NCBI GenBank assembly: GCA_004014935.1
Contig: CP025324.1
Coordinates: 2,542,501 to 2,606,500 of the forward strand
DNA length: 64,000 bases
Direction of reading: 5' to 3'
Origin: Saccharomycopsis malanga
Lineage: Eukaryota > Ascomycota > Saccharomycetes > Ascoideales > Saccharomycopsidaceae
Part shown: positions 18,501 to 29,430 of the stretch, one piece after another
How the letters are laid out: each line of letters begins with the position of its first letter
How positions within the stretch are numbered: position 1 is the stretch's first letter
Translations under genes and position numbers: made by a program
The notes under the pieces: model-generated
Database searches by the model: none
What the model was told of the DNA's origin: nothing
Seen by the model: only the letters and a program-made list of their open reading frames with translations

Positions 18501-21086
18501 GTTAGAATATTTTGGTGTCAAAGATGGTGTGTTAGAATATACGCTACTTTGCAAAGTTTGGTTTGATAACTCAAAAATTCTTTCCAGCCAGTCTTCAAAG
18601 AATTGTTTAGCAACAGGAGTTTGTGTTTCCAAAAACTGGTTTATCAATTCAAGAATAGATGACAAGTCTTTCTGAGGCCCAGAGCACACAGTATCTAGTA
18701 TTGACGTGACTTTAAATTCCAACGTAAGAAACTGAGGAAAATGAGAAGAGCGAGCATTAAATTTAACTGACAAAAGTTTCAAAGCAACAGAGGTTAATAC
18801 ATTTTTAGTTCTGTACATTTCGAAAGATGACAAGCTACCACTGGACATCTCAGTGATTAATTGATCTGTAGCAATATACCATTTGGTAAATAGCTTTTCA
18901 GTCAATTGAGTTCCATTATGAGGCACCATTATACCTTCCACTGACATTGCTTTAAGTGTAGTTTGTTCAGATCTGCCACCAACTAAAAACAAGTTGTTTC
19001 TAATTTCAGATGATGAGTTCCATAGTATGCAACAATGCATGAAGTAGTTCTCATATAAAGAGGGATGGTAGGCATTACATTCAGAACCATAAAGGTTATT
19101 GGCTGTTATAGTAACTGACCTAGAAGACAGTAGCCATATAAAAAATAGATCGACTAATAAATAGTAATTGGTCCTAAAAGAACTGGCAATATCATCAGAT
19201 TTGTGCAAGAGCCACATCAATAAGTTTCCGGAAACAAGCAAGTTACTGAAGACTTTGTGGATTTTGAAATAGAATAGGATACTATGGTTGTTCAACAAGG
19301 CAGGGCCGTTGATTTCTGCCATGTCCAAAACCGAATGCACTGTTTGTCTGAGGGAAGAGGTGAGTCTCGTTTGCCAATCATTGTTGGTTTCTACGTGATT
19401 TAAAATAGTAATAAGTGTAGAGCAAGCTACAGAAGATAGTGGGGCGGTTTTTACAGATTGAAAACAAACTTTTGCAACTCGAATCAAGTCCTCGCAATCA
19501 AACTGGTGAGACAAATGCTCTACAAAAACCTTTATAGTGAGAAGCGACCAACTGAGACTGCTGGTATCGTCAAGGGAGGAAAGTATCAAGTTTATGAACT
19601 TTTCTAAATGAGTATCCACCACAAAATCATTACATATGGATGAATAGAAGATAAACAACTGGCAAGCCAATTCTTTCTGACCATCGTTGAATAAGGAGGT
19701 CAATACATGTGAAAACCCCTCAGAGCCCTTGATTATCTCGGTAATAGAAAACTTATCAGGGGTAAATTGTTTGTTGGTCAACAAAGACACTTTCCGTTTT
19801 TTGAAGGGTCGTAACATTGAATCATCGCTGGGTGATCTGGTCTGAGTTGTGCTGTTACTGACGTGATGATAAACATATAATAGTTTCACTAAAGCCAATC
19901 TTGATAGCCAAGCTCTTTGTTCAGAACCAAAGGTTTGGATATTGGAGAGTTGGGGGTTCAAAAATATGTATTTTAGTTTGAACCAATGCGATATGTGCGG
20001 AAGGTGCAAGTTATTGTCATAAAAGTCTACCGCCCCCTCACTAAGATCAAACAGATGGTCTCTGGCATTTATGATCTGTGAATCAAGTACTTCAATTACA
20101 TTCACAATAATTGCACAAAGGTCATGGGGCTCTTCATCAATATGGACAGGTTTAGGAACGTTCTGGTAATTCAAAATACAATCGCCAGCGAATATTAGAA
20201 ACACAAGAACTGAGTCCTTCAAAGAAGCATAGCTATACAACTTTAACAGGGGGATAATCTGCATCAAACGTATCATCAATCTCTGCACAGGTTTCACCTG
20301 TTGAACGCAAAGGCAAGAAATTAAACAATTTGATATTTTGAATATACTCACCATGCCTAAGGAAGCCTCCTGGTAAACATTTATATACTTATGGATACAG
20401 TCAGATATTGTAAGAAGTAATTCGTTGGAATTGTCAAAAAGACAGAGCCGGTGAGAAGGCAATTGACTTGAAGAAAATGAATGGTGAAGAGCCTCAAGCA
20501 ACTGTTGAACAAACTGCTGTGATGATACTTGCTGAGACGGCTGGTTATCAAGACTCAAATTGATAAATCGAATTAAACATTTTATAAGCTTTGAATAATC
20601 ACCATCTTTGGCAGACGCTATAAAGAGATGTTTGGAAGTTATTAGGGCCAATGTTCTTGCTCCTTCAACAGCAATTGTGTGATACGCAACGAAATCATTC
20701 AAAAAAGCTTCCAGCAACCATATCAATCTAAACGCCTGAGAAGGTTTCAATTTATGAAGAGATTTGCTTATCAACTTTCTGACAATCTTAGCCGCCGTTA
20801 CAATTCGTAACTCCACTGCACTGGTAGACCGTCCTGAACTCAAAGCCTTTGCATCTATGGAGATCGTGGCATAAAGACCTTCTACAAGAAGAGTCACCTG
20901 CTTCCTGGCTATATTTTCAAGAAACAGTTTATGCTCTAAAGACAATTCTAACCTCTGTAAAGCGTCATTTCTATCCTTAACCTTTGAAGATTGTAAATGT
21001 GCTGCTTTTGTTAGTACATGGAATGAAACCAAGTATGAAAATCAAGTTTTTTACTCACCGATAATAGACCCAACCTCCGCACACAT
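12561..21086 (-). CDS. TEL1: Tel1/ATM-family PI3K-like checkpoint kinase, one 5' intron
   Basis: Tel1 is recruited by MRX to double-strand breaks and telomeres and phosphorylates SQ/TQ targets. The main exon is 12561-21001. A short first exon, 21059-21086, encodes MCAEVGSII and is joined over a 57-nt intron (GTGAGT, TACTAAC, CAG). This places the N-terminal TAN motif, HLQSSKVKDRNDAL, directly after the start, as in other Tel1 proteins, and gives 2822 residues. Kinase motifs are clear: DLRQDAIMEQVF, GLGDRHCNNILID (catalytic loop) and HIDLGVAFDQGK (activation loop). The FATC end is NLALLFRGWAPFY. Between them lie some 2,400 residues of HEAT/FAT solenoid. A 7-residue unit, YSNTPSL, is duplicated at 18481-18540. 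Length is close to the usual 2,790 residues. Confidence 0.96.
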
Positions 21087-21665
21087 TATAAACCCAAAAT
21101 AAGCTTGAACTTTGGGTTATTTCCTCATGATTGATATCAGATCATATAATTATGTTGACCTCTGATCTGATGTATTTCGCTTGGATTCTGAGCTTGCCGC
21201 TAGTAATGTGCATTACACTGCGTCATGATGCGCCACCATACATCTACGTATCAACCGTATCCGGTGGAGCACTCCTCCGGAATATTTCTGTCCGTACAGG
21301 ATGCGGATTCTCAACTTGCCAATGCCAACATCTCCCTGCATATTCCTGCATTCTCCTGCACCGCCCCCAGCAAGTTGCGTCGTGTGAGCGGCGTGCATTT
21401 AGCGGCTACCGTGCGCTGGAAAAAGTACACATCACTACATTCAGGCTGTCTCTGTCTTGTTTTTTCCTACCTCGTTTTTCTTGGGATTTTCTCTCAACAA
21501 GGCAGAATTAATTCTTTATAGTAATTTTTTTTCCTTTTAATCAATTCTTATCGGCCACTTTTCAGCTTCGTTTCAACCCTTGATTTGTTAATTGTGCTCT
21601 TCTACCACTCAATCGCGTCTCGCCACATTTTTTCGACTCAATAGCACTTATTCAGAACCGCCGCA
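21087..21665. other. Divergent promoter between TEL1 and SCS2
   Basis: This 0.6-kb stretch separates the TEL1 start (21086) and the SCS2 start (21666). It is less AT-rich near TEL1 and contains pyrimidine-rich tracts near SCS2. Open frames here are short and lack support. Confidence 0.6.
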
Positions 21666-22888
21666 ATGGAAATTTCACCAGCCTTTTTGGAATTCAAACG
21701 TTAGTATCGCCTTTTGTTTATTTTGGGCTGATTCGATGAGAAAAGTTGACGTGGAATTGGGCTTTGGAAAGGTCAATATATTATAAAGTCTATAGAGATC
21801 TCAATATTAGCGCTTGGTAACGAAGCGGCAATCAATGTAATTATATCATCTGTTTCGCCTGTCAAGTATAGCTTCCGTCCCGTTTATAGCAATCCAAAGT
21901 AGAGTTTTACCAAGCCCAGGCGCCTATTGCCCTAACAATATTGAAAGTTCATTGAGTTGAGCCATCATTTTTGGACGTTCAAATAACCATAATCGAATCG
22001 CCCCGCCCCATTCAATCAATGGCATTTTCTCATTCAGTTTACTAACAATCACCAGCTCCATTCACCAAAACCTCTACGGAAATCATCACATTAACCAACA
22101 CTACGGACCAAATTCTCGCTTTCAAGGTTAAGACCACTGCTCCTAAAATGTAAGTAAGCTGTCAAGTTCAACTAAACTGCTCATACTAACAATGTAGTTA
22201 CTGTGTCAGACCTAATGCTTCGACTGTTGCTCCAGGCCAAAAGTTGGATGTCCAAATCATTTTGCAAGGTTTAAAACAGGAACCTGAGCCAAACTTCAAG
22301 TGCAGAGACAAGTTTTTGGTTGTTTCCTTGCCATGTCCATATGAATTGAATGAAACATCGTTAACCGTTGCCCAGTTGTGGACCACTTTGGAAAAACAAT
22401 TTAAAACAGAATCTTCTTCTAAGAAAATACGTGTGATTTACAAGACTCAAGGTTCTTCTTCTATACCTGCTGCTGGCGGTGCTGTAGGTGCTGCTGCTGC
22501 TGCCGGTACTGCCGTTAAGGGTAAGAAAACAGATGCTGCTGCTGCTGCTGCTGCTTCTCCTATTAGTAAGAAGACTTCTACCAATGGTCTCAATGTTCCT
22601 GATGACACTATCAACGACAGTATTTACTCCTCTTCTGAATCGCCAATAGCTAAGAAGACTGGTCCTGTCGATAAGGATTTGACTGAATCGCAAAAGAAAA
22701 TCAACCAACTCAATGAAAAATTGAACTCCAACGCCACTCAAGAAGTCCCTGGCGTTGACGGCACTATTTCAAAGGAAAGTGCACCTGCTCCAAAGAATAC
22801 TGTTGCGTCTCCACAATCTAACATGCCAGTACAAGTTGCTGCTGTAGTTGCCCTTATTGCTTTCATTCTTGCTTGGCTTTTGTTTTAA
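21666..22888 (+). CDS. SCS2: VAP-family ER membrane protein, three exons
   Basis: VAP proteins anchor FFAT-motif partners at the ER, linking it to the plasma membrane and to lipid-transfer proteins. Exons are 21666-21699, 22056-22149 and 22198-22888, giving 272 residues. Intron 1 (356 nt) has GTTAGT, TTTACTAAC and CCAG. Intron 2 (48 nt) has GTAAGT, TACTAAC and TAG. The joined N terminus MEISPAFLEFK-PPFTKTSTEI and APK-IYCVRPNAS matches the MSP domain of Scs2. Exon 3 gives FKCRDKFLVVSLPCPYE, an alanine-rich low-complexity linker, a short coiled coil (SQKKINQLNEKLN) and a C-terminal tail anchor, VAAVVALIAFILAWLLF. Splicing keeps the frame through both junctions, which strongly supports the model. 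Confidence 0.94.
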
Positions 22889-23542
22889 ATGGTGATCTTT
22901 TGTAAACTTTAGTTGACAATCAAAGATTCAAAGCTAAAAAATTCGGTCAAATAAGTGTTTTTATTTATTTATTTTTTCGGGGGAGGTTTTAAATATTATT
23001 TCTCTGCTACGTTCAATTGTTGGTAATCACCATTTTGTGTTTTTTATTTGAAAGTTGCAATCGAGTTTTTGACTATTGAAGAATGATTACTTTAACGAAT
23101 GTAAAAAGAGATGGTATCATTATCACCACCCTTAGCAGCTCACTATTTTTTCACGAATCTTTGTTTTAATCAACTGTTTCATTGCCGTTTTTACTTTTTG
23201 TAATATAAAGTGACCTTCTCTTTTTTTTTTATTTTTCTGGTTTTTTATTTCTTGGCTTGTCTGCTTTCTTCAATACTTCACTCAACGCCATTTTACATAT
23301 CTGACTTGACTTTTACTCCCTTTTTTTTTTTTTTTTTGTTTGGAAATAGTTTTTTTATGATTTTCTGTGTTGTTAGCAGTCTATTCTCCCTTCTCTTAAT
23401 TGATTTTACCGCCCGTCTTTATATTATCTCAACTACATCATTTTTAACTCTGAATTCTTCAAGTGTAGGGGTGTGTAAAATACTAAAGAATTTACAATAA
23501 AACAAGTAAGAAAAAAACTAATGAAACATTTTATTAAAAGAA
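22889..23542. other. Convergent 3' region of SCS2 and the amino-acid transporter
   Basis: T-rich sequence with long T runs at 23221-23230 and 23323-23338. The open frame read from it is low-complexity (Phe-rich) and not credible. It probably holds both 3' UTRs. Confidence 0.6.
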
Positions 23543-25078
23543 TCAATGCCCCGCACCCAAAAAGACCACAGCAAATAAACATACAAACATCACAACAACG
23601 CCCCACACTGACAAGGCAGCAGCAAGCCATTTAACAACCTTGTCGGATCTAGTAGCACTCTTGAAACCGTTAGAAAGACGAACGGTATCCATATCATCAG
23701 GATTTTCGTCATACACTTCATGATGAGAGCCAATCAATTTGAACCCAAAGATACCTGGCAAGATGAAAGAAATGGAAGTGGAACCAGTGGCTCCTACAAA
23801 GCCCAAAACGTGTTCCAAGGACTGAACCTTGATGGCTACTAGATACGAAACTATCACAATGACCGTAGTGAGGATAATGAATTTTTTGGTAGGAAGAGCG
23901 ACAGCAGTAGTCACTGGTTTCTGAATGGTTGGAACCAAGTCAGATTCGTCTTCAATGACTGTTGAAGGAGCTACGCTAGCACTACTGGGCAAAAGTGCCA
24001 GTTGTTCATTACTAAAGTCTCTGGGATTTCTAGTAGCTTGGCGGGTTGATCCTGAGTTTGTTGAGCTGAAAGAAAGAGCTCTGAAGATGTCTGAAGTGAC
24101 CCTTTGAGCCAGAGAGGTGAAGGAGTTTGCTCGAGACTCGATTTCGATCTTACGGACCTCCACATAATGGATAATATGGTTGATGGAAGCTCTTGCAGGA
24201 TGGCATTGCAAAGGGTAACTCAATGTCACCAATATGACAATAGCTATTCTTCCTATTGTAGAAGAGATGGAAGCAGGATACATAGCAATGATATTACCTT
24301 GTACATTGTCACCAAACGTCAAGTAGCCAGTGGAGCCCACGAAAATGTATAAAAGCATGGCGGTTCCAATAGCAGAAATGATGACCATGTTAATGTTACG
24401 GCTCGATTTATCTTTCAATTCGTTGACAAGAGAAAACATGTTTTGATGACAAGTGTAAGCAAAAACAAACAATGGAAACGCCGAAAGCACTGCTGATGTG
24501 TTTGAAGGTGTTAAGTAGCGTACATCGCCTTTGATACTGTCTGGAATGTCGCTTTTGAAGAAATGTTCAATCACCAAGATTGACAAATAGGCCACCGACG
24601 AGAGAGCTACCATAGAAGCGTATCTTAGCGAGTCCAACTTTCTCAAAAACGACAACGGAGCCACAACAACCGCCATAATGATGGTGATCCAGAAGTTTCT
24701 CTCGGAAAGATATTTATGATGTTCAAGCGACTCGTCACTAACCAAGGACTGGATAATCTTGGGCATCAAGTCACCAATCACCACCAAATACGAAATTCCC
24801 ACACCAAAACATTTTATAGCAATTCCCAAGTCAAACAAAACCGAAAGAGACGGATAAGTCAACTGACTGAGTGAAAAAAATGAAGAATGACCTGGCTTGA
24901 TATACCTCGAACAGCGACCCTGGAGATATAAACCAAACATGGAGCATGCGGCTGAAAACACGATCACCAAGACACCCATTGTTAAGCCATTGGCCCTGAT
25001 CCCAAATGGCATCGCTAGCAACCCAGCGCCTATAATGGTATTGAGCAAATTGATAGCTGCTGACAACCCCGAAGACAT
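23543..25078 (-). CDS. AVT5/AVT6: Vacuolar amino-acid transporter, AVT5/AVT6 type (AAAP family)
   Basis: A 511-residue polytopic protein that starts MSSGLSAAINLLNTIIGAGL. The frame is open 112 residues further upstream, but that part is not conserved and the AAAP family begins at this point. Conserved blocks are NTIIGAGLLAMPFG, KCFGVGISYLVVIGDLMP, RYASMVALSSVAYLS, FAYTCHQNMFS, TYPxS-type TIGRIAI and FVGATGSTSISFILPGIFG. They match S. cerevisiae Avt5/Avt6, proton-coupled exporters in the vacuolar membrane; Avt6 moves acidic amino acids. About eleven membrane segments are expected, with a hydrophilic loop of about 90 residues before the last three. I cannot say which of the two paralogs is the true ortholog. 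Confidence 0.88.
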   Translation of the reverse strand: MSSGLSAAINLLNTIIGAGLLAMPFGIRANGLTMGVLVIVFSAACSMFGLYLQGRCSRYIKPGHSSFFSLSQLTYPSLSVLFDLGIAIKCFGVGISYLVVIGDLMPKIIQSLVSDESLEHHKYLSERNFWITIIMAVVVAPLSFLRKLDSLRYASMVALSSVAYLSILVIEHFFKSDIPDSIKGDVRYLTPSNTSAVLSAFPLFVFAYTCHQNMFSLVNELKDKSSRNINMVIISAIGTAMLLYIFVGSTGYLTFGDNVQGNIIAMYPASISSTIGRIAIVILVTLSYPLQCHPARASINHIIHYVEVRKIEIESRANSFTSLAQRVTSDIFRALSFSSTNSGSTRQATRNPRDFSNEQLALLPSSASVAPSTVIEDESDLVPTIQKPVTTAVALPTKKFIILTTVIVIVSYLVAIKVQSLEHVLGFVGATGSTSISFILPGIFGFKLIGSHHEVYDENPDDMDTVRLSNGFKSATRSDKVVKWLAAALSVWGVVVMFVCLFAVVFLGAGH

Positions 25079-26130
25079 ATTGACTGTATTCTTTTTAACC
25101 GTGCAGTTTCTCTGATAAGTGCTTTTGATGAAATTCTGGTGATTAATAAAATTTCCGCTGACTTGCCAATATAACAGCAATAAAGTCTTACAGTGACCGA
25201 GTCTCACGACAAAAGTACTGCTTCTGACTGTCCTTGGGGTAGTCTCTAGTGTTGCTGAAAGGCGTCGTTGAAAGCCATTCTGGTCAATATTTTTTGCCGT
25301 ATGGAAAAATACCAGAAAAATACCGAAAATCGCTTTTACTAAGGGGTATACAGTATATATTATTATTCCATTTATATTAATTATTATATATTTTCCATTT
25401 ATACTATTTTTCATATCATCTTTTATTTCTCTTTTATTTAAATTTTCTCAAGACATGTCTAATTTAACACATATATATTAAAAAAACAATCGTCAGCATA
25501 TGCTATATTTTGATTTTGAAAATTATACGTTGTCTATAATTTATTTAATATATTAAAGTTATATTTTTGAATTTATGGCATAGTATGAATATGATACATT
25601 TACTTTTAATTTGGGCTATTGTTGTTGGCATAACCCATGAAAGCAATAGCATTTGTAATAGATATTAGATCGTTACTTTGAAATTACTAGTCAAAAATAT
25701 GGTAAAAGTGAAATAAGTGTAGGTTTTGAAGATGAAAAAATGTTGTTTAAAATTCAAAATAATTTAAGAGTATTTAATAAATCAAGATTAAAATCCTATT
25801 CTATAAACTATAGATTGTGGGTCATGCAAATTTATACTATCAGGTAGCTTGATAGCTATTAAATGTATTTGCTTGGCTGTAAGTATGAGTAAATATTATT
25901 TATTTACACTTACATTCAACCTATTTATTTCTAGAAAATTTCAAAAGTAATGAATAATAAGTATCATTCAACAGGACAAAGTTTCCATAGCCGTAATGAT
26001 TTCTTTAACCTTCAACACCAAAAAGTGGTCATAGCGGTGAGGATTTCTATAACCTTCAACCTACAATAGTTATAATCATATCAATCGTCGCGAATAATAA
26101 CAACTTATATATTGAATCATTGACTTCTAT
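25079..26130. other. AT-rich intergenic region
   Basis: This is the upstream region of the transporter and the 3' side of TRM9. It is very AT-rich with no credible gene. Near the TRM9 end a 44-bp unit is repeated in tandem (25986-26073). Confidence 0.6.
25986..26073. repeat. Imperfect 44-bp tandem duplication
   Basis: CATAGCCGTAATGATTTCTT followed by TAACCTTCAAC recurs 44 bp later as CATAGCGGTGAGGATTTCTA plus TAACCTTCAAC. There are two copies with several differences. Confidence 0.7.
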
Positions 26131-26895
26131 TTACTGACGTCTTATGACTGCCCACCAATTATCCTTCTCGTAACCGTTTCTCACCACTACACCGCCTGCA
26201 TTGACAGCATCCTGTTCCAACTCTCCCTGCTTATATAAATGATAATATCTCATCTTGACGTCTTCTTTTTCGTTACCATCTTCCTTTGAAGCGTCCTTTT
26301 CAGCATTCTTTGGCTTCTTTTTTTGAAGCACCCAGGGCACTAGAACGTCCTGAGGCATTCCTTCTTTCCAACCACGACGGGAGTTTTGCTGTTCGAGAGC
26401 CCATACGTATATCAAGGCTTCGCCCTTGCTATTGAGTTTACTTAAAATATGTTTTAAAGCCTCCACTCTGCGCTCGGGGCTTGAGAAATGATGAACTACA
26501 GCAATAGAAATTGCAAAATCAAAAAATCCACCTGGATGAGGAAGATTCAAGCCATCAGCTACAAAGGCATCTGTAAAATAACTGGCTGGCGACAGACAAT
26601 TGTTTTGAAAGGCAAGTTCTGTCAATTTTTCAGAATGGTCACTGCCAACAATGTATATTTCGTTATTGAGCCCCAAGTATTTTCCGTTGCCACATCCTAC
26701 ATCCAATCCCACAGAGCCCGGAGACCTCGTCTTCATAAAGTCTGCCACTATGGGCCATGGCTTGTACCGGGTCAGGGAGAAATGCGAGGCTATCTCATTA
26801 TACACTGTATGGACGTACACATCTTCTTTTTTGGTTGGGTCCTCCAACTGTTTCATTTTCGCTTCCTCGCGCTCTTTTTCTTCTATACTTGCCAT
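26131..26895 (-). CDS. TRM9: tRNA wobble-uridine carboxyl methyltransferase
   Basis: Trm9, with Trm112, methyl-esterifies cm5U34 to mcm5U/mcm5s2U in tRNA-Arg and tRNA-Glu. The 254-residue protein has the SAM motif GLDVGCGNGKYL (residues 63-74), preceded by VYNEIASHFSLTRYKPWP, the family's signature N-terminal block. IAVVHHFSSPERRVEAL and the GxGLIYVWALEQ-type strand (GEALIYVWALEQ) follow. It is slightly shorter than the S. cerevisiae protein (279). It is divergent from GPI17, with only 184 bp between the two chosen starts, so they probably share a promoter. Confidence 0.93.
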   Translation of the reverse strand: MASIEEKEREEAKMKQLEDPTKKEDVYVHTVYNEIASHFSLTRYKPWPIVADFMKTRSPGSVGLDVGCGNGKYLGLNNEIYIVGSDHSEKLTELAFQNNCLSPASYFTDAFVADGLNLPHPGGFFDFAISIAVVHHFSSPERRVEALKHILSKLNSKGEALIYVWALEQQNSRRGWKEGMPQDVLVPWVLQKKKPKNAEKDASKEDGNEKEDVKMRYYHLYKQGELEQDAVNAGGVVVRNGYEKDNWWAVIRRQ

Positions 26896-27079
26896 TTTCT
26901 ATTCTGGTTGCCGTTCTACTGGTTTTATCCTCTCACTATCTATCTCTTGTATGAGAAAGCCTGTATAGAAGACTGAAATTTTTCACCATTACCCGTTGCG
27001 CATCTTCAGTATATATATCATCACAGGTCAATGATATATCATGATATATACAGAATTAAGCACTAGAAAGGTTACTAAA

Positions 27080-28696
27080 ATGAATTCTTCAAAGAACAAA
27101 AGACTGGACAAACAGCCCAAAGATGTTGACCAGCGAAAAGTGACAGTTTTATTTGCGGCTGTCTTAATTTTGTTAGGAATATTACTTTTTGGATCTTCTA
27201 CGAGGACTATAAAAAGAATTACAGCATTAATATCTGGCAAACAGACCCTGCAAACAGCCCAATTGGCTCATTTAATAGATTATATTTCTGAAAACCCAGT
27301 CCGTGATGTGGTATTCAAGGTTCCTGTATATTTGACCAGTGTAGACAAATTTCAATTTCCCGATCTCGCAGAAGCATGCCAACTACAAGTTGACCATGAA
27401 TTGGCAAAACTCGAAAATCTTAGCGTCAACTATGGATTCAGATTAATCAATAATGGCTTCGAACTGGTCGATAACCAAGACTACTTGCTTTCAGAGGAAA
27501 TTGAACGTGACAGAGCAACAGACATAAAGTTGATTTTGGGAGAAAACGAAGGAATTTATTCAGACCCTTTTGACAATTTTGCTGCCCTTTATCTCACTCT
27601 CAACAGCATCAATGACAATGACGTGCCTTTCTTTGTGACTCAAACAGTTTTGTCCGGAATCTATTCCGACGAATTACTGGTTTATCAACAACAACAGACT
27701 ATACAGCCTCTTGATAGTCTATTCAAAATGTCACACGTAGTCCCACTCAACATAAGCAACTATCACAACAACTTGGTTAAAAATGTAACTGCCAACAGCC
27801 CCTCCCAGAATGTAACATTCAATTTTGTCATTCTTTTAGAAAAAGAGCTTCTAAGTCTTGATTTGGAAATCCAGACTTTGGTGCAAAATTATATCAACTC
27901 ACTCAATATAATATTCCAGAACATATATCTGTTTGATTACAATATTTTGGTGAAAAATATCACCCAATATGCCAATGAAAACTCACAGTTCTGGCTGTTC
28001 AATCCTTCCTCCCATACAATGGGTTTAAATGATGAAAACACAACTCCTATAGATATTGCTGGCACTTTTTACAAGGAACCGCCAATATTTTTGGACCAAT
28101 ATGCAACCTTCAATTTCTTGCTACTCATTCCATCAACTAAACATAAACTCAGGGTGTTCTGGAAAGGTCAAAGGTCATCTGTTACCACTTTCAAAAGCCC
28201 TGTAGACAAACTGATCAGTTTTATAGAAAGCCTCCAATACAAAGGAGACCCAGGCGAGGTTTCCCAGGATAACTCAGTCAACTCTGACCAGCTTTTTTTT
28301 ATAGAGCATGACGACTTCAAATCAACCTTTGAAACACTTTTAACTAATCTTTTCAAAGCTCTTTCTGTTCCTAATGTGCCTTCCAGCAATGGGGACAAGA
28401 CGATAGTGCGGCTTGACATCTTGACTCGAATTTCAATTGTCAAAAACTTACAAAAGCTTGCAAGATTACTTTCTATGTTGAAAAACGATATTTTCGCATT
28501 GTTTCCCGAGAAACAGCTTCCTGGTGATCTTAAGCAAAAAATCCTAATATCGTTGCACTTGAGAAATCGTGCGGTACAGTTAATCAACAGAGACGATAAA
28601 CAGAAAAATCATAACAATATGCAAGCTTTAAACTTGTTGTTGATCGCAAATATTAACATAAAACAAATTCTAATAGAATTAGACAAAGATATGTAA
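27080..28696 (+). CDS. GPI17: GPI transamidase subunit Gpi17 (PIG-S)
   Basis: Gpi17 is a subunit of the ER complex that attaches GPI anchors. I place the start at the second in-frame ATG (27080, 538 residues); an ATG at 27041 would add 13 residues. After a basic N terminus comes one membrane segment, VTVLFAAVLILLGILLF, then VFKVPVYL, VTFNFVILLEKELLSLDLEI and YATFNFLLLIPSTKHKLRVF. The spacing of these blocks follows PIG-S. N-glycosylation sequons are frequent, which fits a luminal domain. The family normally ends in a second membrane segment. Here the frame stops at ELDKDM with no such helix, and the opposing gene begins 90 bp later. The assignment is by pattern only and the sequence is divergent. 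Confidence 0.7.
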   Translation: MNSSKNKRLDKQPKDVDQRKVTVLFAAVLILLGILLFGSSTRTIKRITALISGKQTLQTAQLAHLIDYISENPVRDVVFKVPVYLTSVDKFQFPDLAEACQLQVDHELAKLENLSVNYGFRLINNGFELVDNQDYLLSEEIERDRATDIKLILGENEGIYSDPFDNFAALYLTLNSINDNDVPFFVTQTVLSGIYSDELLVYQQQQTIQPLDSLFKMSHVVPLNISNYHNNLVKNVTANSPSQNVTFNFVILLEKELLSLDLEIQTLVQNYINSLNIIFQNIYLFDYNILVKNITQYANENSQFWLFNPSSHTMGLNDENTTPIDIAGTFYKEPPIFLDQYATFNFLLLIPSTKHKLRVFWKGQRSSVTTFKSPVDKLISFIESLQYKGDPGEVSQDNSVNSDQLFFIEHDDFKSTFETLLTNLFKALSVPNVPSSNGDKTIVRLDILTRISIVKNLQKLARLLSMLKNDIFALFPEKQLPGDLKQKILISLHLRNRAVQLINRDDKQKNHNNMQALNLLLIANINIKQILIELDKDM

Positions 28697-28785
28697 AAAT
28701 TCACCCATATATTTATAGTATATAGACATAATTGAACACTACAACACTACCAGAGGTTTTTGCATTCTTACGCAATAGTAATCAC

Positions 28786-29430
28786 TTATTTTTGCCTTTC
28801 AAACATTCTTTCCAACTCAAGAAACTCGATCAATTGGCTCTTTTCCAGCAACTTTTTTGTCTTGAGCAATGATTCTATTTCATGCTCCACCTTGTAAAGT
28901 TCAAAATCAACAATGTTGTTCAACGATTCAAAATAGTCTCTTTTTTCCTTGCTACCGAACAGTATAGTATCAGCGGTATTCCTGAGTGTTCCCTGATCTA
29001 TACGAACATCGTGTGTTATGCTATTCTGTCTTTGTTTGGAGATATTTGGCTGATTTTGTTCGGTCATCTTGGACTGTTCCAAATCCTCTTCCATATCTTC
29101 GTCGTCACTAACATTTATAACTCTTTGAGTGATTCTCTCCAGACTTTCATTATGACTATCAAATGATGACTCTTTCCGGCTATTCATCAAAATGTTTCTC
29201 AAATTCTTCTTTGTCAAGTCTCCCTCATCAAATCTGTTCTTCTTTAGTATGTTTTGAGTGATAAGTGATGGCGTCAATGGCGTACTGGGCGGTCTTTTCT
29301 TCAGCTCATTAGCATTATGCTGATTCTGTAATTTATCATAACTCTCTTTCCGATTTGGTCTCACAAAATCTCCAAAGTTTTCTTTATTTGGACTGCGCTC
29401 CATAGTTTGGCTGCTATCCTGGAACGCCAT
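28786..29430 (-). CDS. Unrecognised protein with CDK-like sites and C-terminal coiled coil
   Basis: I do not recognise this protein. From the second Met (MAFQDSSQTM) it has 214 residues; an upstream Met adds 24. The N-terminal half is disordered and polar. It contains ERSPNKEN and RPPSTPLTPS, which resemble proline-directed kinase sites, and an acidic cluster, SDDEDMEEDLE. The last 60 residues (GSKEKRDYFESLNNIVDFEL onward, ending LELERMFERQK) are likely helical and coiled-coil. The layout suggests a cell-cycle or chromosome-associated scaffold protein, but that is inference. Convergent with GPI17. Confidence 0.65.
   Translation of the reverse strand: MAFQDSSQTMERSPNKENFGDFVRPNRKESYDKLQNQHNANELKKRPPSTPLTPSLITQNILKKNRFDEGDLTKKNLRNILMNSRKESSFDSHNESLERITQRVINVSDDEDMEEDLEQSKMTEQNQPNISKQRQNSITHDVRIDQGTLRNTADTILFGSKEKRDYFESLNNIVDFELYKVEHEIESLLKTKKLLEKSQLIEFLELERMFERQK

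Noticed and set aside
22361-22741. 126-residue Ser-rich frame antisense to SCS2
   Set aside because: It is a shadow of the alanine-rich GCT repeat of SCS2 on the other strand.
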